Source of the DNA: a virus
Strand: one strand, 5' to 3'
IMG/VR virus record: IMGVR_UViG_3300037485_001979
Span: 107,560 to 171,559 of that record
DNA length: 64,000 nucleotides
Numbering within the stretch: the stretch's first letter is position 1; every line of letters begins with the position of its first letter. The notes below the pieces were generated by a model. That model was given only the letters and a program-made list of their open reading frames with translations. It was not told the origin of the DNA and did not search any database. The position numbers and the translations under genes are program-made. Shown in pieces: positions 35,104 through 44,453 of the stretch.

Positions 35104-36570
35104 CTATTCTTTGGGGACAGTGTGTTTGTTGTTATCCGCTGAGTTGCGGGCAATCCGCCCATTGGCTACCGAGAAATCCTTGGATTCCTCAAAAGACGCG
35201 AACTCCCCTGTGTGGCGTAGGACCACCCGGTCACTACCACGGAGTGGCTTATCATTACGAGCCTTGGGTACCCCGAGGATCTGGCACCCAGTCTTGGACT
35301 CACGTGGACCAATGGTCACAAAATATCGAAGTGGAACCTGGAAGTTTGTACGCGAATCCGCGGCGCAATACTGATCGAAATCATAGAACGGCCCTCTACG
35401 CGCGGCATCGCCCCCCATCTGGTGAGATAACACGACGCAGATGTTATACTTCTGGGCGATCTCGGCTGCCCAGGTGGCTATGAATGAGGTCGGACGCCGG
35501 AGGTCGTCGGATTCCCATTTGTTGCCCCGAAACTTTCTGGCCTTCGCCATTTCACCCATGGCACCTGCCCAATCAAAGTAGGCGATACGAAATCTGCCAT
35601 CCCCATCCCCAGCCGCGGCTTCGATGGCGGTCTCAACACTGGTGAGATCGCCGTCGTGATCATTCACGAGGTCCACAAACTTGACATTGTCCTGGAGCTT
35701 CTTCAGGCGATCTAAGGTGATATCACGATCGAGCTTCATGGCTATGGCTGCCTTGATTACGTCATCCCCGTGATCCAGCAAAACATTCGTCGAGATCCCC
35801 AGTGTGCACGCCAACACATTTCTGCGGTAGTCGGCATCCATGCCTTGTTCTGCGATAGCCATAATCGCTGGTCTCCCCATCATGGCCTGCGCAATCACGA
35901 TCTGATTCCCCAGAGTAGTCTTACCACCACCACCGGGGGCGACGAGCCCCATGGCGGCGCTCTGGACCAGACCACGCCCACCACCAACCCGGACATCGAG
36001 GAAATCAATGCCGGAGAGAACACGCGCAACCTGTTCAGCCTTCTCATAGGGGTTAAACGAAGTGCTCGGAGCACTAAAAGCACGAGAGCGCTCCATATCC
36101 AGGGCTGTCGACCTCTTCGAGAGCTCACTCAAGAAGTTGTCGCTGTTCTGGTTTCTCTGGGCCTCTTCGATTAACGCCCTGGCTTGAGCATCAAACCGAC
36201 ACGTCCGGATCATGTGCTCATATAACGCCTTGGCCAACTTTGCACTGCTGTCGGTTACCGTTGGCATAAACACATTTACAAAATTATCAGTATTGTTCTT
36301 AAAAGCCGCGGCCTCTGGTGAATACGGATTCAGGAACCGCTGGGCCAAACCAACAATCTCAGCCTCAAATGCTGGCCTATCCGGAGGAGCCTTGTACTTT
36401 TCAAAATAGGCCTGGATAGTGGAGAATGCTGCCGAGCACCAGTAATCACATCCTATCGGCTCCGACGTGAACCACTCGGATTGTAGGTTCGCCGAAGCAT
36501 CCTTGCAAAACTTGGCACTGTATAACATGTGCCCTATTACGATGTAGTAGTGTTGAGGTGTAAAGCTCAT
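35104..36570 (-). CDS. DnaB-type replicative helicase
   Basis: RecA-fold 5'-3' fork helicase. From the ATGA-coupled start at 36570 (MSFTPQHYYI): an N-terminal helical domain (1-190), Walker A APGGGGKTT at 211-219, a catalytic-Glu region AIAEQGMDADYRRN, Walker B RIAYFDWAG, and a VVLSHQMGG motif of the DnaB/gp41 type. A 27-codon extension was rejected. The length of 488 aa is near DnaB and T4 gp41 (~470). The primase gene lies directly downstream. Confidence 0.85.
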   Translation of the reverse strand: MSFTPQHYYIVIGHMLYSAKFCKDASANLQSEWFTSEPIGCDYWCSAAFSTIQAYFEKYKAPPDRPAFEAEIVGLAQRFLNPYSPEAAAFKNNTDNFVNVFMPTVTDSSAKLAKALYEHMIRTCRFDAQARALIEEAQRNQNSDNFLSELSKRSTALDMERSRAFSAPSTSFNPYEKAEQVARVLSGIDFLDVRVGGGRGLVQSAAMGLVAPGGGGKTTLGNQIVIAQAMMGRPAIMAIAEQGMDADYRRNVLACTLGISTNVLLDHGDDVIKAAIAMKLDRDITLDRLKKLQDNVKFVDLVNDHDGDLTSVETAIEAAAGDGDGRFRIAYFDWAGAMGEMAKARKFRGNKWESDDLRRPTSFIATWAAEIAQKYNICVVLSHQMGGDAARRGPFYDFDQYCAADSRTNFQVPLRYFVTIGPRESKTGCQILGVPKARNDKPLRGSDRVVLRHTGEFASFEESKDFSVANGRIARNSADNNKHTVPKE

Positions 36571-37160
36571 TTGAACACCTCGCATAACTCCACAAATATC
36601 TTCGGGGCAATGGATGAAGCCAGGAACTCGCGTCGAGCCTCCTCGCGGCATGCCTCGGCGATGCCTGGCAGTTTATGGTGTGTCGCCATGGTGAACCTCA
36701 TCAGGGGTGTGAACTCAAACCAAACTGTCCGAAGGATACCCTCGGGGGAGCCAATGCTGACATACCTTTTCCATCTGTCAAGCTGTAATTGGTAACGATG
36801 TAGGTCAATATCGGCTGTACTAATCAAGACATCCCTGGCACCCGTAGTCACGGTTTCAGATGCCAGGCCCTGAGGGTATAGCATGGAGCCCGTCTTGAGC
36901 AGATACCCGATCTGGGTGTTCACGAAGACCTCAGGAGATTCCCCGAGTCGCCTCGCGATCTCAGCTGCCTTAATGAAATACTTGCGCTGCTGCTTCGAGC
37001 ACCCCGAGGCCCCAGGGATCACTGCACGCCTGGCCTCGACAAAGGCACGCTCAATGGCAACGGCCCCATGCTCGATTTCAGGACTCACCACGGGTTCCAT
37101 CTCGGACTCAAAACCAGTCTCGACACTGGAGACTTTCTTTCTCTTATAGCCTGTCTTCAT
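36567..37160 (-). CDS. Hypothetical protein (197 aa)
   Basis: Sits between the SF2 helicase and the DnaB-type helicase with ATGA overlaps on both sides. The N-terminus is basic (KTGYKRKKVSS), the middle helical with a GCSKQQRKYFIKAAEIARRL stretch. The position suggests a helicase loader or replisome accessory, but no loader motif is seen. Confidence 0.65.
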   Translation of the reverse strand: MKTGYKRKKVSSVETGFESEMEPVVSPEIEHGAVAIERAFVEARRAVIPGASGCSKQQRKYFIKAAEIARRLGESPEVFVNTQIGYLLKTGSMLYPQGLASETVTTGARDVLISTADIDLHRYQLQLDRWKRYVSIGSPEGILRTVWFEFTPLMRFTMATHHKLPGIAEACREEARREFLASSIAPKIFVELCEVFK

Positions 37161-38611
37161 GATCCCACCTCGTAGATCCAGCCATTACGCTTGTAGACCT
37201 TGAAGCGATTCGCGGACCTCCCCTTCATGTCTGGACTGAAGACGTCATTGAAATCGATGAGGAGTCCATACTCCTTTTTGCCATCGTGACCCTTACGACT
37301 CAGACGCCCGGGGACCTGACCACTCGCGATCTCAGTTGAGGTACCCTCGGCGCGGACGAGGACGTCGAGGCCCAAGAAGTTGACCCCCTTGGACCACTTG
37401 TACGTCGCGATGACTTTGCGCAGGGTGCCCGCCGAGAACTCCTTCTTCATCCGAGCACAGTCATCCTTGGATGGCGCCGACTGGGTACCCTGCATGACAC
37501 CTCTCCTACGGAGGTCGGCTTCACGTTCATCATCGACTTCTCCGGTGACAACTACGAACTCGGGTAGAGCCTGCTGGAGCAGGAAAGCATGTTCAGTCTT
37601 CTCCACCATGATCAGGATCTGGGGATCCGGGGCCTCCGTGATCTCGGCGCGTCTCACCGCATGCGCGATGAGATCATTGCGTGCCTTGTTACGCCAAAGC
37701 GCGATACGGTCCTTGGCGACCTTGTTGGTCATCCCAGAGGTATCTGGCCCAATGGCGCTCTCGTAGACCCGGTACCTGAGCTGGCAGATGTTCCCGGACT
37801 CCACGGCCTCCTGATAGGGGACGTGGTGGATCACGGGACCGAACAGGGCTTCCATGAACCCATCGGCGCCATCACTGCGCCCCTTGGGGGTTGCCGTGAA
37901 TGCCTGGAACTTGGCGCGAGGGAACCTATTGAACATGTCGATGAAGTTCGGGGTAAGTACGGCGTGGGCCTCATCGGTCATCAGCAAGTTGATGTTTGGG
38001 TCCAACTTTAACAACGAGTGTGTAACCGCTACGGTTACACGCCGCTGCTTGTGCTTACCCCCGCCCACGATGCCCACAGAATACCCGAGCTCGGGTACCA
38101 AGGATTCGTAGATCTCCTTGGCGACATCCGTGCTCGGTACGGTGACCCCAATCATCGAATTGGGGTACGCCCTCACAATCATTCTGATGATAAAGCTCTT
38201 GCCCCACCCCGTGGGGCAGTCGATGACCCCACACCTATTGGCGAGGAGCTTACAGACCACCTCGGACTGAGAACCCCGCCAGCTAATGCCCTGGAGTCTG
38301 GCGAGATCGGGATCCGGGAGCCCGCATGGTGTGAAATCTCTGACCTCGACTTCATGGCCTTGCTTGATCAGCTCGGCATGGATCCGGTACCCGTAACCCG
38401 AATAGGTCACGAATACCGGGGTTCCATCGGGTTGGGTGTCATACCAGTACAGGGTGTGGTCTTCAGGTTTCCTGGATTGCCTCCACCCGTTTTCTGCACA
38501 GGCCTGGACTTGAATCATTCGGGTGACAATGCAGGACTTCTCGAACTGTTTGGCGAGAGGCGCAGGGCTCAGGGAGAGCATGCGCCCCAGGTATGTTAGG
38601 ACTGCTTTCAT
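37157..38611 (-). CDS. SF2 DNA helicase, UvsW-like
   Basis: Motif I is CPTGWGKSF (residues 132-140), motif II DEAH at 213-216, motif III TATPKG, and motif VI QVPGRLSRKG near the C-terminus. The layout and 484-aa size resemble T4 UvsW, which unwinds branched and R-loop DNA and helps switch from origin- to recombination-dependent replication. GAGGAG precedes the ATG at 38611. A RAD25/XPB-like assignment is the alternative. Confidence 0.82.
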   Translation of the reverse strand: MKAVLTYLGRMLSLSPAPLAKQFEKSCIVTRMIQVQACAENGWRQSRKPEDHTLYWYDTQPDGTPVFVTYSGYGYRIHAELIKQGHEVEVRDFTPCGLPDPDLARLQGISWRGSQSEVVCKLLANRCGVIDCPTGWGKSFIIRMIVRAYPNSMIGVTVPSTDVAKEIYESLVPELGYSVGIVGGGKHKQRRVTVAVTHSLLKLDPNINLLMTDEAHAVLTPNFIDMFNRFPRAKFQAFTATPKGRSDGADGFMEALFGPVIHHVPYQEAVESGNICQLRYRVYESAIGPDTSGMTNKVAKDRIALWRNKARNDLIAHAVRRAEITEAPDPQILIMVEKTEHAFLLQQALPEFVVVTGEVDDEREADLRRRGVMQGTQSAPSKDDCARMKKEFSAGTLRKVIATYKWSKGVNFLGLDVLVRAEGTSTEIASGQVPGRLSRKGHDGKKEYGLLIDFNDVFSPDMKGRSANRFKVYKRNGWIYEVGS

Positions 38612-38635
38612 CGCGACTCCTCGCCGCAATGGACC

Positions 38636-41044
38636 TCAAGAGGCCAACGCGGCATTTTCTCCGATTGTTACGGTTTGATCAAAGAATCCCATAAGAGAGG
38701 CCTCATGGGTGACCACGATGACCTGCCGGTGGCTTGCCGCCGAAACCTTCTTGAGCTCGAGCAGCACGGTTTGCAGATTGTGGATATTGGTTTTGTCGAG
38801 GTAGCTGCTGGGTTCGTCGAGGACGATGAGCCCAGCATTCCTGGCAAAGGTATCTGACATGGCAACCCGGAAACTGGATGAGCCCACGATTTGTTCGCCA
38901 CCACTGAGTCGGGCGGCATCCATCTCGGCTTCGGAGCCATCGGCATCTGGCTTCAGTGCCCTGAACTCCATGTTCTCGTTGATCCAGAGGCGGAACGGGG
39001 CGTTCCACTTGTCGAGGTACCATCCGAGTTGGTTGTTGATGATCGCCGCATACTCCCGCATCGCCACTGCTGGCAAATTGGTGGGGTGCAGGATATCGCG
39101 AACCTTGGTCACGGTTTCCACCCAGGCTTGATCCCGGGCTTCCCGTCTCGCGGTATCCGCGAGACGCTCGGCTTCACCCTGACGCATGGTCACCGCGGCC
39201 AGATTGGCGGCATGGGTGGCCTCGGCTTGGGCCTGGGTCTTCCTGAGCTCGGCGAGACGACGTGTCGCCACAACGGCGGCGTCGACTTCCTGAGGACTCG
39301 GGGCATCGAGTTGCTGACCCAGCGAGATCACCGCGGATTCCGCGGAAGCGACTTCGTTGTCCGCAGAAGCCAACCTGACCCCTGCGGTATCCCTGGTGCG
39401 CTGGAGCACGACATGGGCGTCCAGGGCAGCCCGGATCTGGGCGAGGTCGCGATCAATGGTCTCGATCTCACCGGGTTCAGGAGTCGCGACACCACCCAGG
39501 GATTCCAGGAGGCGTTGGTTGGCCTGAATCGCCGTGATGGCCTGCTGGCGCTGGTACACCGCATTCCGCTTCGCCGTGAGGTCTGCGGATGCCGCGTTGG
39601 CCTTCGCCGTCGCCGCCCTGAGGTGCTCACTGAAGAAAGCTGCGGCCTGGACTGCGATCTCGTTGACTTTGGCGGTCGCGGCTTGGACGACACCCATACA
39701 CCTGTTGATCTCCTGCCCCCTGGCGAACTCGAGATCATTTCGACGCTTCTCGCGCTGTACGGTGAGTTCAGCAATTGAGGACCGGATGCTCGCGATGTGG
39801 GCGGGGCCGCCTTTAACCTCCTGTTTGCAAGTCGGGCAGAACCCGGTCTCGAACCCCTGGATATCACCGGTGCGCCGGTTGATCTCCGCTGACATCGCGA
39901 CGAGGTCGGCATCAGTGAGAACATTCCGTGCCTTGGCCTCCTCGAGGGCTCGTGTTGCGGCTTCCTTGGCAGCATTGGCTTCGATCTCCGCAGGGATCTG
40001 GGCACGGTTACCCCGCGCCGCGTTCTCCGCCGTGGCGAGCTCGGCATTCGCCGTCGCCGCAGCGATCTCGGCGGCCTGGCCTTCCTCTGCGGTGATCTCC
40101 GGAATCGTGGCCAGGGTGGCCTGATAGGATGCCACCGCGTTGGCCGCGTTTTGACGCTGGGTGACCTGGGAAAGCGCGACCTCGATCTGGGCCCTGCGCT
40201 TCCTGAGCCCGTCAGCCTTCTCGGGGAGTCCCTGGACGACATGTGACTCCAGGGCAGCCGTGGCCGCCGCGGCTTCCGATTTCGCTGAGGCCTGGGCCTG
40301 CAGGGCGGCTTGATGCCGTGCTGTGGCCTGCGCCAAGGCGGCGCCATGGCGTTGCGCGGCATCGGCACGCCTCAGGACCTCCTCAGCAGGCAACAGGGCC
40401 TCGATGGCGGCCTTTCCGGCCGCACAGGCTTCCTGGGAGACCGCAACCTCGGATTTCGCCGCGGTGAGGCGCTCCGCTGAATCCTTGAGGGCCTGGGAGA
40501 GCCCTGGGGTCAGCGTGTACTTCGCGGCTTCCTCGCCGAGATAGCGATGTGCATCGGCGACGCCCTGGAGACCGAAGACACGCTGGAACTCTTTGAGCCG
40601 ATCCCCGGGACGCTGGAAGAGCACGGCGTTGATGGCACCCTGGGGCACCAAGACGGCATCGAGGAGAACCTTGGCGGTGGAACCCGTGAGGGCGTTCAGC
40701 GTGGTCTGGATCTCAGCAGCCTTGATGAGCTTCTGCTCACCCCCCGTGTTGTCCTCCCATGACATCTCGGCCTTCGCCGAAGTGATCCACCGCTTCAGGT
40801 AGTAGTCGGTGTCCCCGAATCGGATGACACCTTCGACCCACCCTGTCTTCGCGCCCCAGCGGAGATTGTCTTCCTTCTTCCCTGGGTTGTTGGATTCCCC
40901 GGTGAGCAGGAATCGGATAGCGTCGAGGAAGTTGGACTTCCCGCGACCATTGGATCCAATGATCCCGTTGAGGCCGGCGCCGAGTTCAACGGTGACATCC
41001 TCGTGCTGGCAGTAGTTGCGAAGTGTTACTGTTTTGATGAACAT
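38636..41044 (-). CDS. sbcC: SbcC/Rad50-like SMC-type ATPase
   Basis: ATPase subunit of the SbcCD/Mre11-Rad50 nuclease that processes DNA ends and hairpins. Walker A is GSNGRGKSN at 30-38, two long Ala/Glu-rich coiled-coil arms flank a zinc hook CPTC near residue 403, and the C-terminal ABC signature LSGGEQ and Walker B LIVLDEPSSYLD close the ATPase head. At 802 aa it is shorter than E. coli SbcC (1048). The start at 41044 gives the canonical MFIKTVTLRNY. The nuclease partner is 13 kb away. Confidence 0.9.
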   Translation of the reverse strand: MFIKTVTLRNYCQHEDVTVELGAGLNGIIGSNGRGKSNFLDAIRFLLTGESNNPGKKEDNLRWGAKTGWVEGVIRFGDTDYYLKRWITSAKAEMSWEDNTGGEQKLIKAAEIQTTLNALTGSTAKVLLDAVLVPQGAINAVLFQRPGDRLKEFQRVFGLQGVADAHRYLGEEAAKYTLTPGLSQALKDSAERLTAAKSEVAVSQEACAAGKAAIEALLPAEEVLRRADAAQRHGAALAQATARHQAALQAQASAKSEAAAATAALESHVVQGLPEKADGLRKRRAQIEVALSQVTQRQNAANAVASYQATLATIPEITAEEGQAAEIAAATANAELATAENAARGNRAQIPAEIEANAAKEAATRALEEAKARNVLTDADLVAMSAEINRRTGDIQGFETGFCPTCKQEVKGGPAHIASIRSSIAELTVQREKRRNDLEFARGQEINRCMGVVQAATAKVNEIAVQAAAFFSEHLRAATAKANAASADLTAKRNAVYQRQQAITAIQANQRLLESLGGVATPEPGEIETIDRDLAQIRAALDAHVVLQRTRDTAGVRLASADNEVASAESAVISLGQQLDAPSPQEVDAAVVATRRLAELRKTQAQAEATHAANLAAVTMRQGEAERLADTARREARDQAWVETVTKVRDILHPTNLPAVAMREYAAIINNQLGWYLDKWNAPFRLWINENMEFRALKPDADGSEAEMDAARLSGGEQIVGSSSFRVAMSDTFARNAGLIVLDEPSSYLDKTNIHNLQTVLLELKKVSAASHRQVIVVTHEASLMGFFDQTVTIGENAALAS

Positions 41045-41054
41045 AGAGTCCTTT

Positions 41055-41309
41055 CTACCATTCGACTGCAGCGCATAGTGCCTTGAATCCCTGGGAGCGC
41101 CGGACACCAGAGATGTCTTCGACATCCGAGAACACCTGATTGGCGAGTTCACGGCTTACCTGGGCCCCGCCTTGTGGCGAGAATGCCCAGGTGTCGTCTT
41201 CACCCACGATGGCTACCTTTCTGAGACTGGGGTCCTCGTAGCCATTGACGAAGATAAACAACTTCTCGGTCTTCGGGGATCTCCACTTATTCAGGCGTAG
41301 GCGTGCCAT
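41055..41309 (-). CDS. Small hypothetical protein (84 aa)
   Basis: The start MARLRLNKWR at 41309 has a strong AGGAGGGG site. A basic N-terminus is followed by a beta-rich core (KLFIFVNGYED, KVAIVGEDDTWAF). Unknown function; first of the long run of small genes upstream of sbcC. Confidence 0.62.
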   Translation of the reverse strand: MARLRLNKWRSPKTEKLFIFVNGYEDPSLRKVAIVGEDDTWAFSPQGGAQVSRELANQVFSDVEDISGVRRSQGFKALCAAVEW

Positions 41310-41823
41310 TGTTACCCCTCCTGAACGCCTCCTGTGCTCCGCCCAATCCCATGCCACTCACGTAACCTGGGTTGTTGATGTCGGTCCAGGCGCGAACTCG
41401 GGCGACCCCGTTCTGCTGCTCGATGAGTAGCGGGGCACCCCCGTTGACAACTCCCCCCATTGCACTGCAAGTCCCATACCCCTTGAACCCAACCTCGATA
41501 CCGTCACAGGTGATTTCAATGTGGCCGTCGAGAACACTGCCATCACCCCCAGCGGAGCAAAGCGAGAACGGTATTGGGCACTGATTCCCGGGGTGCTCGC
41601 GTAGCCTGTTGAACGCACGTCGCACCCGCATGGTGACCACGATGAGTTCCTCGAGTATGAGATCAAAGTGATCCAGGGCCTCCTTGGAGACCTCGCCGTG
41701 GTCATTCTCCGAGTTCGAGATGTGGTCCTCGAGGAGATCGGAGACCAGGCGAGCCTCGGTACCCTCGGGGTTCGCGAGCTTCTGTTGTAATTCGTCAAAG
41801 ATTTCAAGTGGGGTCTTGCCCAT
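41287..41823 (-). CDS. Hypothetical protein (178 aa)
   Basis: The start MGKTPLEIFD at 41823 follows AAAGGAG. Residues 1-85 are helical and acidic; residues 85-178 are Gly-rich and beta-like (CSAGGDGSVLDGHIEITCDG). No family is recognised. Confidence 0.62.
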   Translation of the reverse strand: MGKTPLEIFDELQQKLANPEGTEARLVSDLLEDHISNSENDHGEVSKEALDHFDLILEELIVVTMRVRRAFNRLREHPGNQCPIPFSLCSAGGDGSVLDGHIEITCDGIEVGFKGYGTCSAMGGVVNGGAPLLIEQQNGVARVRAWTDINNPGYVSGMGLGGAQEAFRRGNNGTPTPE

Positions 41824-42355
41824 CTTTTGTCTCCTTTTTCCTGAGTTGTTTAATATGTGGCACCCAGACCCCCTCGTCTTTCCTCGATGACTCCATGTCC
41901 TCGAGGCGCAGGGATTCCGCGATACTCGCGGCGTGCTCACGTGATTTCGCGTTGACCACATGAGTCTTCGTGCTCACCTTGTAGAAAGTGACCTCGAAAT
42001 CAGCGGTTTCCCCGGGGGCCAGGAGACGTGGAGGCAGCATGGCCTCCCAGCCTATCGGGGTCACCTGAGTGGGCCGCGGTTTCGCCTTGGGATCAATGGG
42101 GCTGCCATAGCGCCATTCCCCGTCATGGATCTCCAGCTCCTGTGCCTTGGTCATCGCGGCGAGCTCGGACTCGGCTTCAACGAGCACGTTGGCATGAACC
42201 ACCGCAGGCATCGTGAACCGCACCGAGTAGGTTCGATTCAGCATTTGCTTGGCATACTCGTTGCCGGCCTCCATGGCCTGTTTGGCTGCCACGGGGTCAT
42301 TGAGGATGCTGAGAAACAGACGATTGATGGCGTCTGGTGGTTTAGCGCCGCTCAT
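41804..42355 (-). CDS. Hypothetical protein (183 aa)
   Basis: The start MSGAKPPDAI at 42355 overlaps the upstream gene by 14 bases; over 100 upstream in-frame codons are antisense-like. Residues 1-35 are helical; two similar beta/alpha units follow, each with AxSxEHAAS/AESELAAMTKAQEL-like helices. No recognised family. Confidence 0.6.
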   Translation of the reverse strand: MSGAKPPDAINRLFLSILNDPVAAKQAMEAGNEYAKQMLNRTYSVRFTMPAVVHANVLVEAESELAAMTKAQELEIHDGEWRYGSPIDPKAKPRPTQVTPIGWEAMLPPRLLAPGETADFEVTFYKVSTKTHVVNAKSREHAASIAESLRLEDMESSRKDEGVWVPHIKQLRKKETKDGQDPT

Positions 42356-42707
42356 ACAGCCTCCGAGGACGGGGTGACCGCTTGTGCCACGTGATGAGAC
42401 CAGGGGCGTCGTATTCAAACTTGCTCTGGGCCTCCGCACGTGAGTACGCCCGGGCGAACATCTGGAAAGTCTCATCCCCATCGAAACCATTGGTGGCACA
42501 CCAGAGATCATTGGGGCCACCCCAATACGCACCCCCGGAGTCGTAGCCCTGGCACAGGCGTACCCGGAAACAATACGCGGGGGCCTTGAAGCATTCTGTC
42601 TGCGTGATATCGAGGCCCTCACTGCAGGGGGTCTTCCGAGGCCACGGTGGGCGCCCCATTGGGCTCCCACGTGAAGTATCTAATTCTGGCAATTTAGGCG
42701 TAGGCAT
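42342..42707 (-). CDS. Hypothetical protein (121 aa)
   Basis: The start MPTPKLPELD at 42707 has AAGGAG upstream. It is Cys- and aromatic-rich in the middle (CFKAPAYCFRVRLCQGYDSG) and ends in a basic tail (PRPRRLYERR). Function unknown. Confidence 0.6.
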   Translation of the reverse strand: MPTPKLPELDTSRGSPMGRPPWPRKTPCSEGLDITQTECFKAPAYCFRVRLCQGYDSGGAYWGGPNDLWCATNGFDGDETFQMFARAYSRAEAQSKFEYDAPGLITWHKRSPRPRRLYERR

Positions 42708-42724
42708 CGCCGACTCCTTATTGG

Positions 42725-42934
42725 TTAAATGATCTGCCAGGTCGTCGTGTTGACCGTCTTCATGCCTTTCGAGCACGGGAACGTGACCTTGGCTCGCTTC
42801 TGCCCGGATTCCTTTGGCCACCGGACACCAATGCAGGCGCCTCCGCAGCCCTCGAGACGACAGCACCGCACTGATCCCGTGGTCTCCCCCTTGAGGGTAC
42901 CACACCGACTCAACACAAACTTAGGTGGCCGCAT
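42725..42934 (-). CDS. Small Cys-rich protein (69 aa)
   Basis: The start MRPPKFVLSR at 42934 overlaps the upstream gene by 14 bases. Five Cys in the first 35 residues (CGTLKG, CCRLEGCGGAC) suggest a zinc knuckle. Basic throughout. Function unknown. Confidence 0.55.
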   Translation of the reverse strand: MRPPKFVLSRCGTLKGETTGSVRCCRLEGCGGACIGVRWPKESGQKRAKVTFPCSKGMKTVNTTTWQII

Positions 42935-43328
42935 GATCCACCTCCAATACACAGGATTCCCATTTGGCGATTTCAGCGTGGTGCTCGGCAAGGGTGGCAC
43001 AGTAGCAATCCTTGATGGCCTGCACCATCACTGCCTTGCAGGCCTCGACGTCTTCCATGGCGCAGTAAGCAAACCCCTTAATAACCTTGCCGTAGTCCAT
43101 GCACTCATGCTTTTCAGCGATGCCGTAGACGTGTTTTGACGACAGCGAATTGCCCCCGGCGACGAAGTCACTGCCGGGGCCATGCGTGCTCCCCCTGCCG
43201 TAGGACACCGCCATCTCGTGTGTCGTTACCTCGATCTTTTTACCGGGCTCCAGGCGGACATTGACGTCCAACATGGGGAACCCATCCATCTTGCGGAAGT
43301 CGTCGGGGAGGTTTTGTGATTTCGTCAT
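42921..43328 (-). CDS. Hypothetical protein (135 aa)
   Basis: The start MTKSQNLPDD at 43328 makes ATGA with the 63-aa gene. The C-terminal 50 residues are helical and His/Cys-rich (HECMDYGKV, CYCATLAEHHAE). No family is recognised. Confidence 0.6.
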   Translation of the reverse strand: MTKSQNLPDDFRKMDGFPMLDVNVRLEPGKKIEVTTHEMAVSYGRGSTHGPGSDFVAGGNSLSSKHVYGIAEKHECMDYGKVIKGFAYCAMEDVEACKAVMVQAIKDCYCATLAEHHAEIAKWESCVLEVDHAAT

Positions 43329-43516
43329 GGTGCTCCCTGCTTTCTGCATTCCTTAATGTGGTCTTCAGTGAAACCCCGCCCTGCCGCCACGGCTTCAGCG
43401 ATGGCGAGATCCTCGCGGTGGTTGTTCTTGTGCTCGCTGTGGATGATGTTGGCGAGTTGACGATCCGTGGCCTGCTGACAGAACGCACGGAAATCGTCGG
43501 AGTCGTATTGTGACAT
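43325..43516 (-). CDS. Small helical protein (63 aa), paralogue module
   Basis: The sequence (FCQQATDRQLANIIHSEHKN, then EDLAIAEAVAAGRGF) is clearly similar to residues ~120-165 of the 185-aa protein at 43896-44453, so this is a stand-alone copy of that helical module. Likely a protein-binding or regulatory domain; function unknown. Confidence 0.62.
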   Translation of the reverse strand: MSQYDSDDFRAFCQQATDRQLANIIHSEHKNNHREDLAIAEAVAAGRGFTEDHIKECRKQGAP

Positions 43517-43519
43517 GGG

Positions 43520-43891
43520 TCACTCCAGTTGCTTGGAATAGTCAGGGAGAGGAACCGCCTCGAACTTATCGAAGAGGTAACCCTCTGACTTCGTGTAATT
43601 CTTTCGGGTGAATGCGCCCACAATGCAGATCTCCTTCGGAGGGTGCCTGCGATACTTTGCGGGGTTCCCCGCTGTGCCGAGACCAAATAGCCAGGTCTCA
43701 AACTCGGACTCCGTCATCGTGGTATCCACGAACACCTTGGTGTATCCGGCGTCCTCTCGGTAGGCGCCTTGGGACTCAAACGCCAGGATGTCCTTCTTTC
43801 GTTGTAGTGCACGTAACAGGGGGCGTAGAGTATCCGTCTGGACATCAACTCCGAGGAAGTGAATGACTTGCTCACATATGGTATCTACCAT
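43520..43891 (-). CDS. Hypothetical protein (123 aa)
   Basis: The start MVDTICEQVI at 43891 has GGAG upstream. Lies between the two copies of the EDLxIAE module. Alpha/beta with a Lys/Tyr-rich C-terminus. No recognised family. Confidence 0.6.
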   Translation of the reverse strand: MVDTICEQVIHFLGVDVQTDTLRPLLRALQRKKDILAFESQGAYREDAGYTKVFVDTTMTESEFETWLFGLGTAGNPAKYRRHPPKEICIVGAFTRKNYTKSEGYLFDKFEAVPLPDYSKQLE

Positions 43892-43895
43892 GCGG

Positions 43896-44453
43896 TCACT
43901 CCATTTCTCTGGGGTAGAATTTAGATGGCAGCGAGCCTTCAGGGAGTTTTCCACCCCGGAACTCCTCGATGGCCTGCTCGCTGAACCCACGCCGGCGCGC
44001 CACCTTCTCGGCGATCAGGAGGTCTTCAGTCCTCTTGTTCTTGTACTCCTCGTAGATGACATGCGCGAGCTGATTCTCCATGACCTGTTCGCAGACCAGC
44101 CGAAATGGGAGCTGTTCTATCTTCTCTTCCTTACGACAGTTGTCATAAGTCGGAGAAGTGTAGTCATAGTTCGTCCATGCTGCTATGGGTACCTGGATTA
44201 AACCATCAACATCCCAATTCAGGAGATCTCGAAACCAACGTGGTAGTGCTGCTTCGTCTAAATCTTTCCCACGTGAGTAAACAGACCAGGAGCCCATGCC
44301 TGAATCAAATGCGTAACCATACTTATCACAGAATGGCTTGACATAGTCCTCGAAAATATCCTTGGCGATGCTATCAATCTCAGCATGAATAGCATCACAT
44401 CTCTTTTGGAACGCTGGGATCCCCTTGCGGGGCTTGTACTTGTAGAACCCCAT
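43896..44453 (-). CDS. Hypothetical protein with duplicated C-terminal module (185 aa)
   Basis: The start MGFYKYKPRK at 44453 follows AAGGAG inside the upstream gene (59-base overlap). Residues 1-105 are a Tyr/Trp-rich domain; residues ~118-165 (QLAHVIYEEYKNKRTEDLL, IAEKVARRRGFSEQ) repeat the sequence of the 63-aa gene at 43325. Function unknown. Confidence 0.62.
   Translation of the reverse strand: MGFYKYKPRKGIPAFQKRCDAIHAEIDSIAKDIFEDYVKPFCDKYGYAFDSGMGSWSVYSRGKDLDEAALPRWFRDLLNWDVDGLIQVPIAAWTNYDYTSPTYDNCRKEEKIEQLPFRLVCEQVMENQLAHVIYEEYKNKRTEDLLIAEKVARRRGFSEQAIEEFRGGKLPEGSLPSKFYPREME

Noticed and set aside
41804-42670. Full 288-codon frame
   Set aside because: The first 105 codons are antisense-like and overlap the upstream gene; the start at 42355 is preferred.
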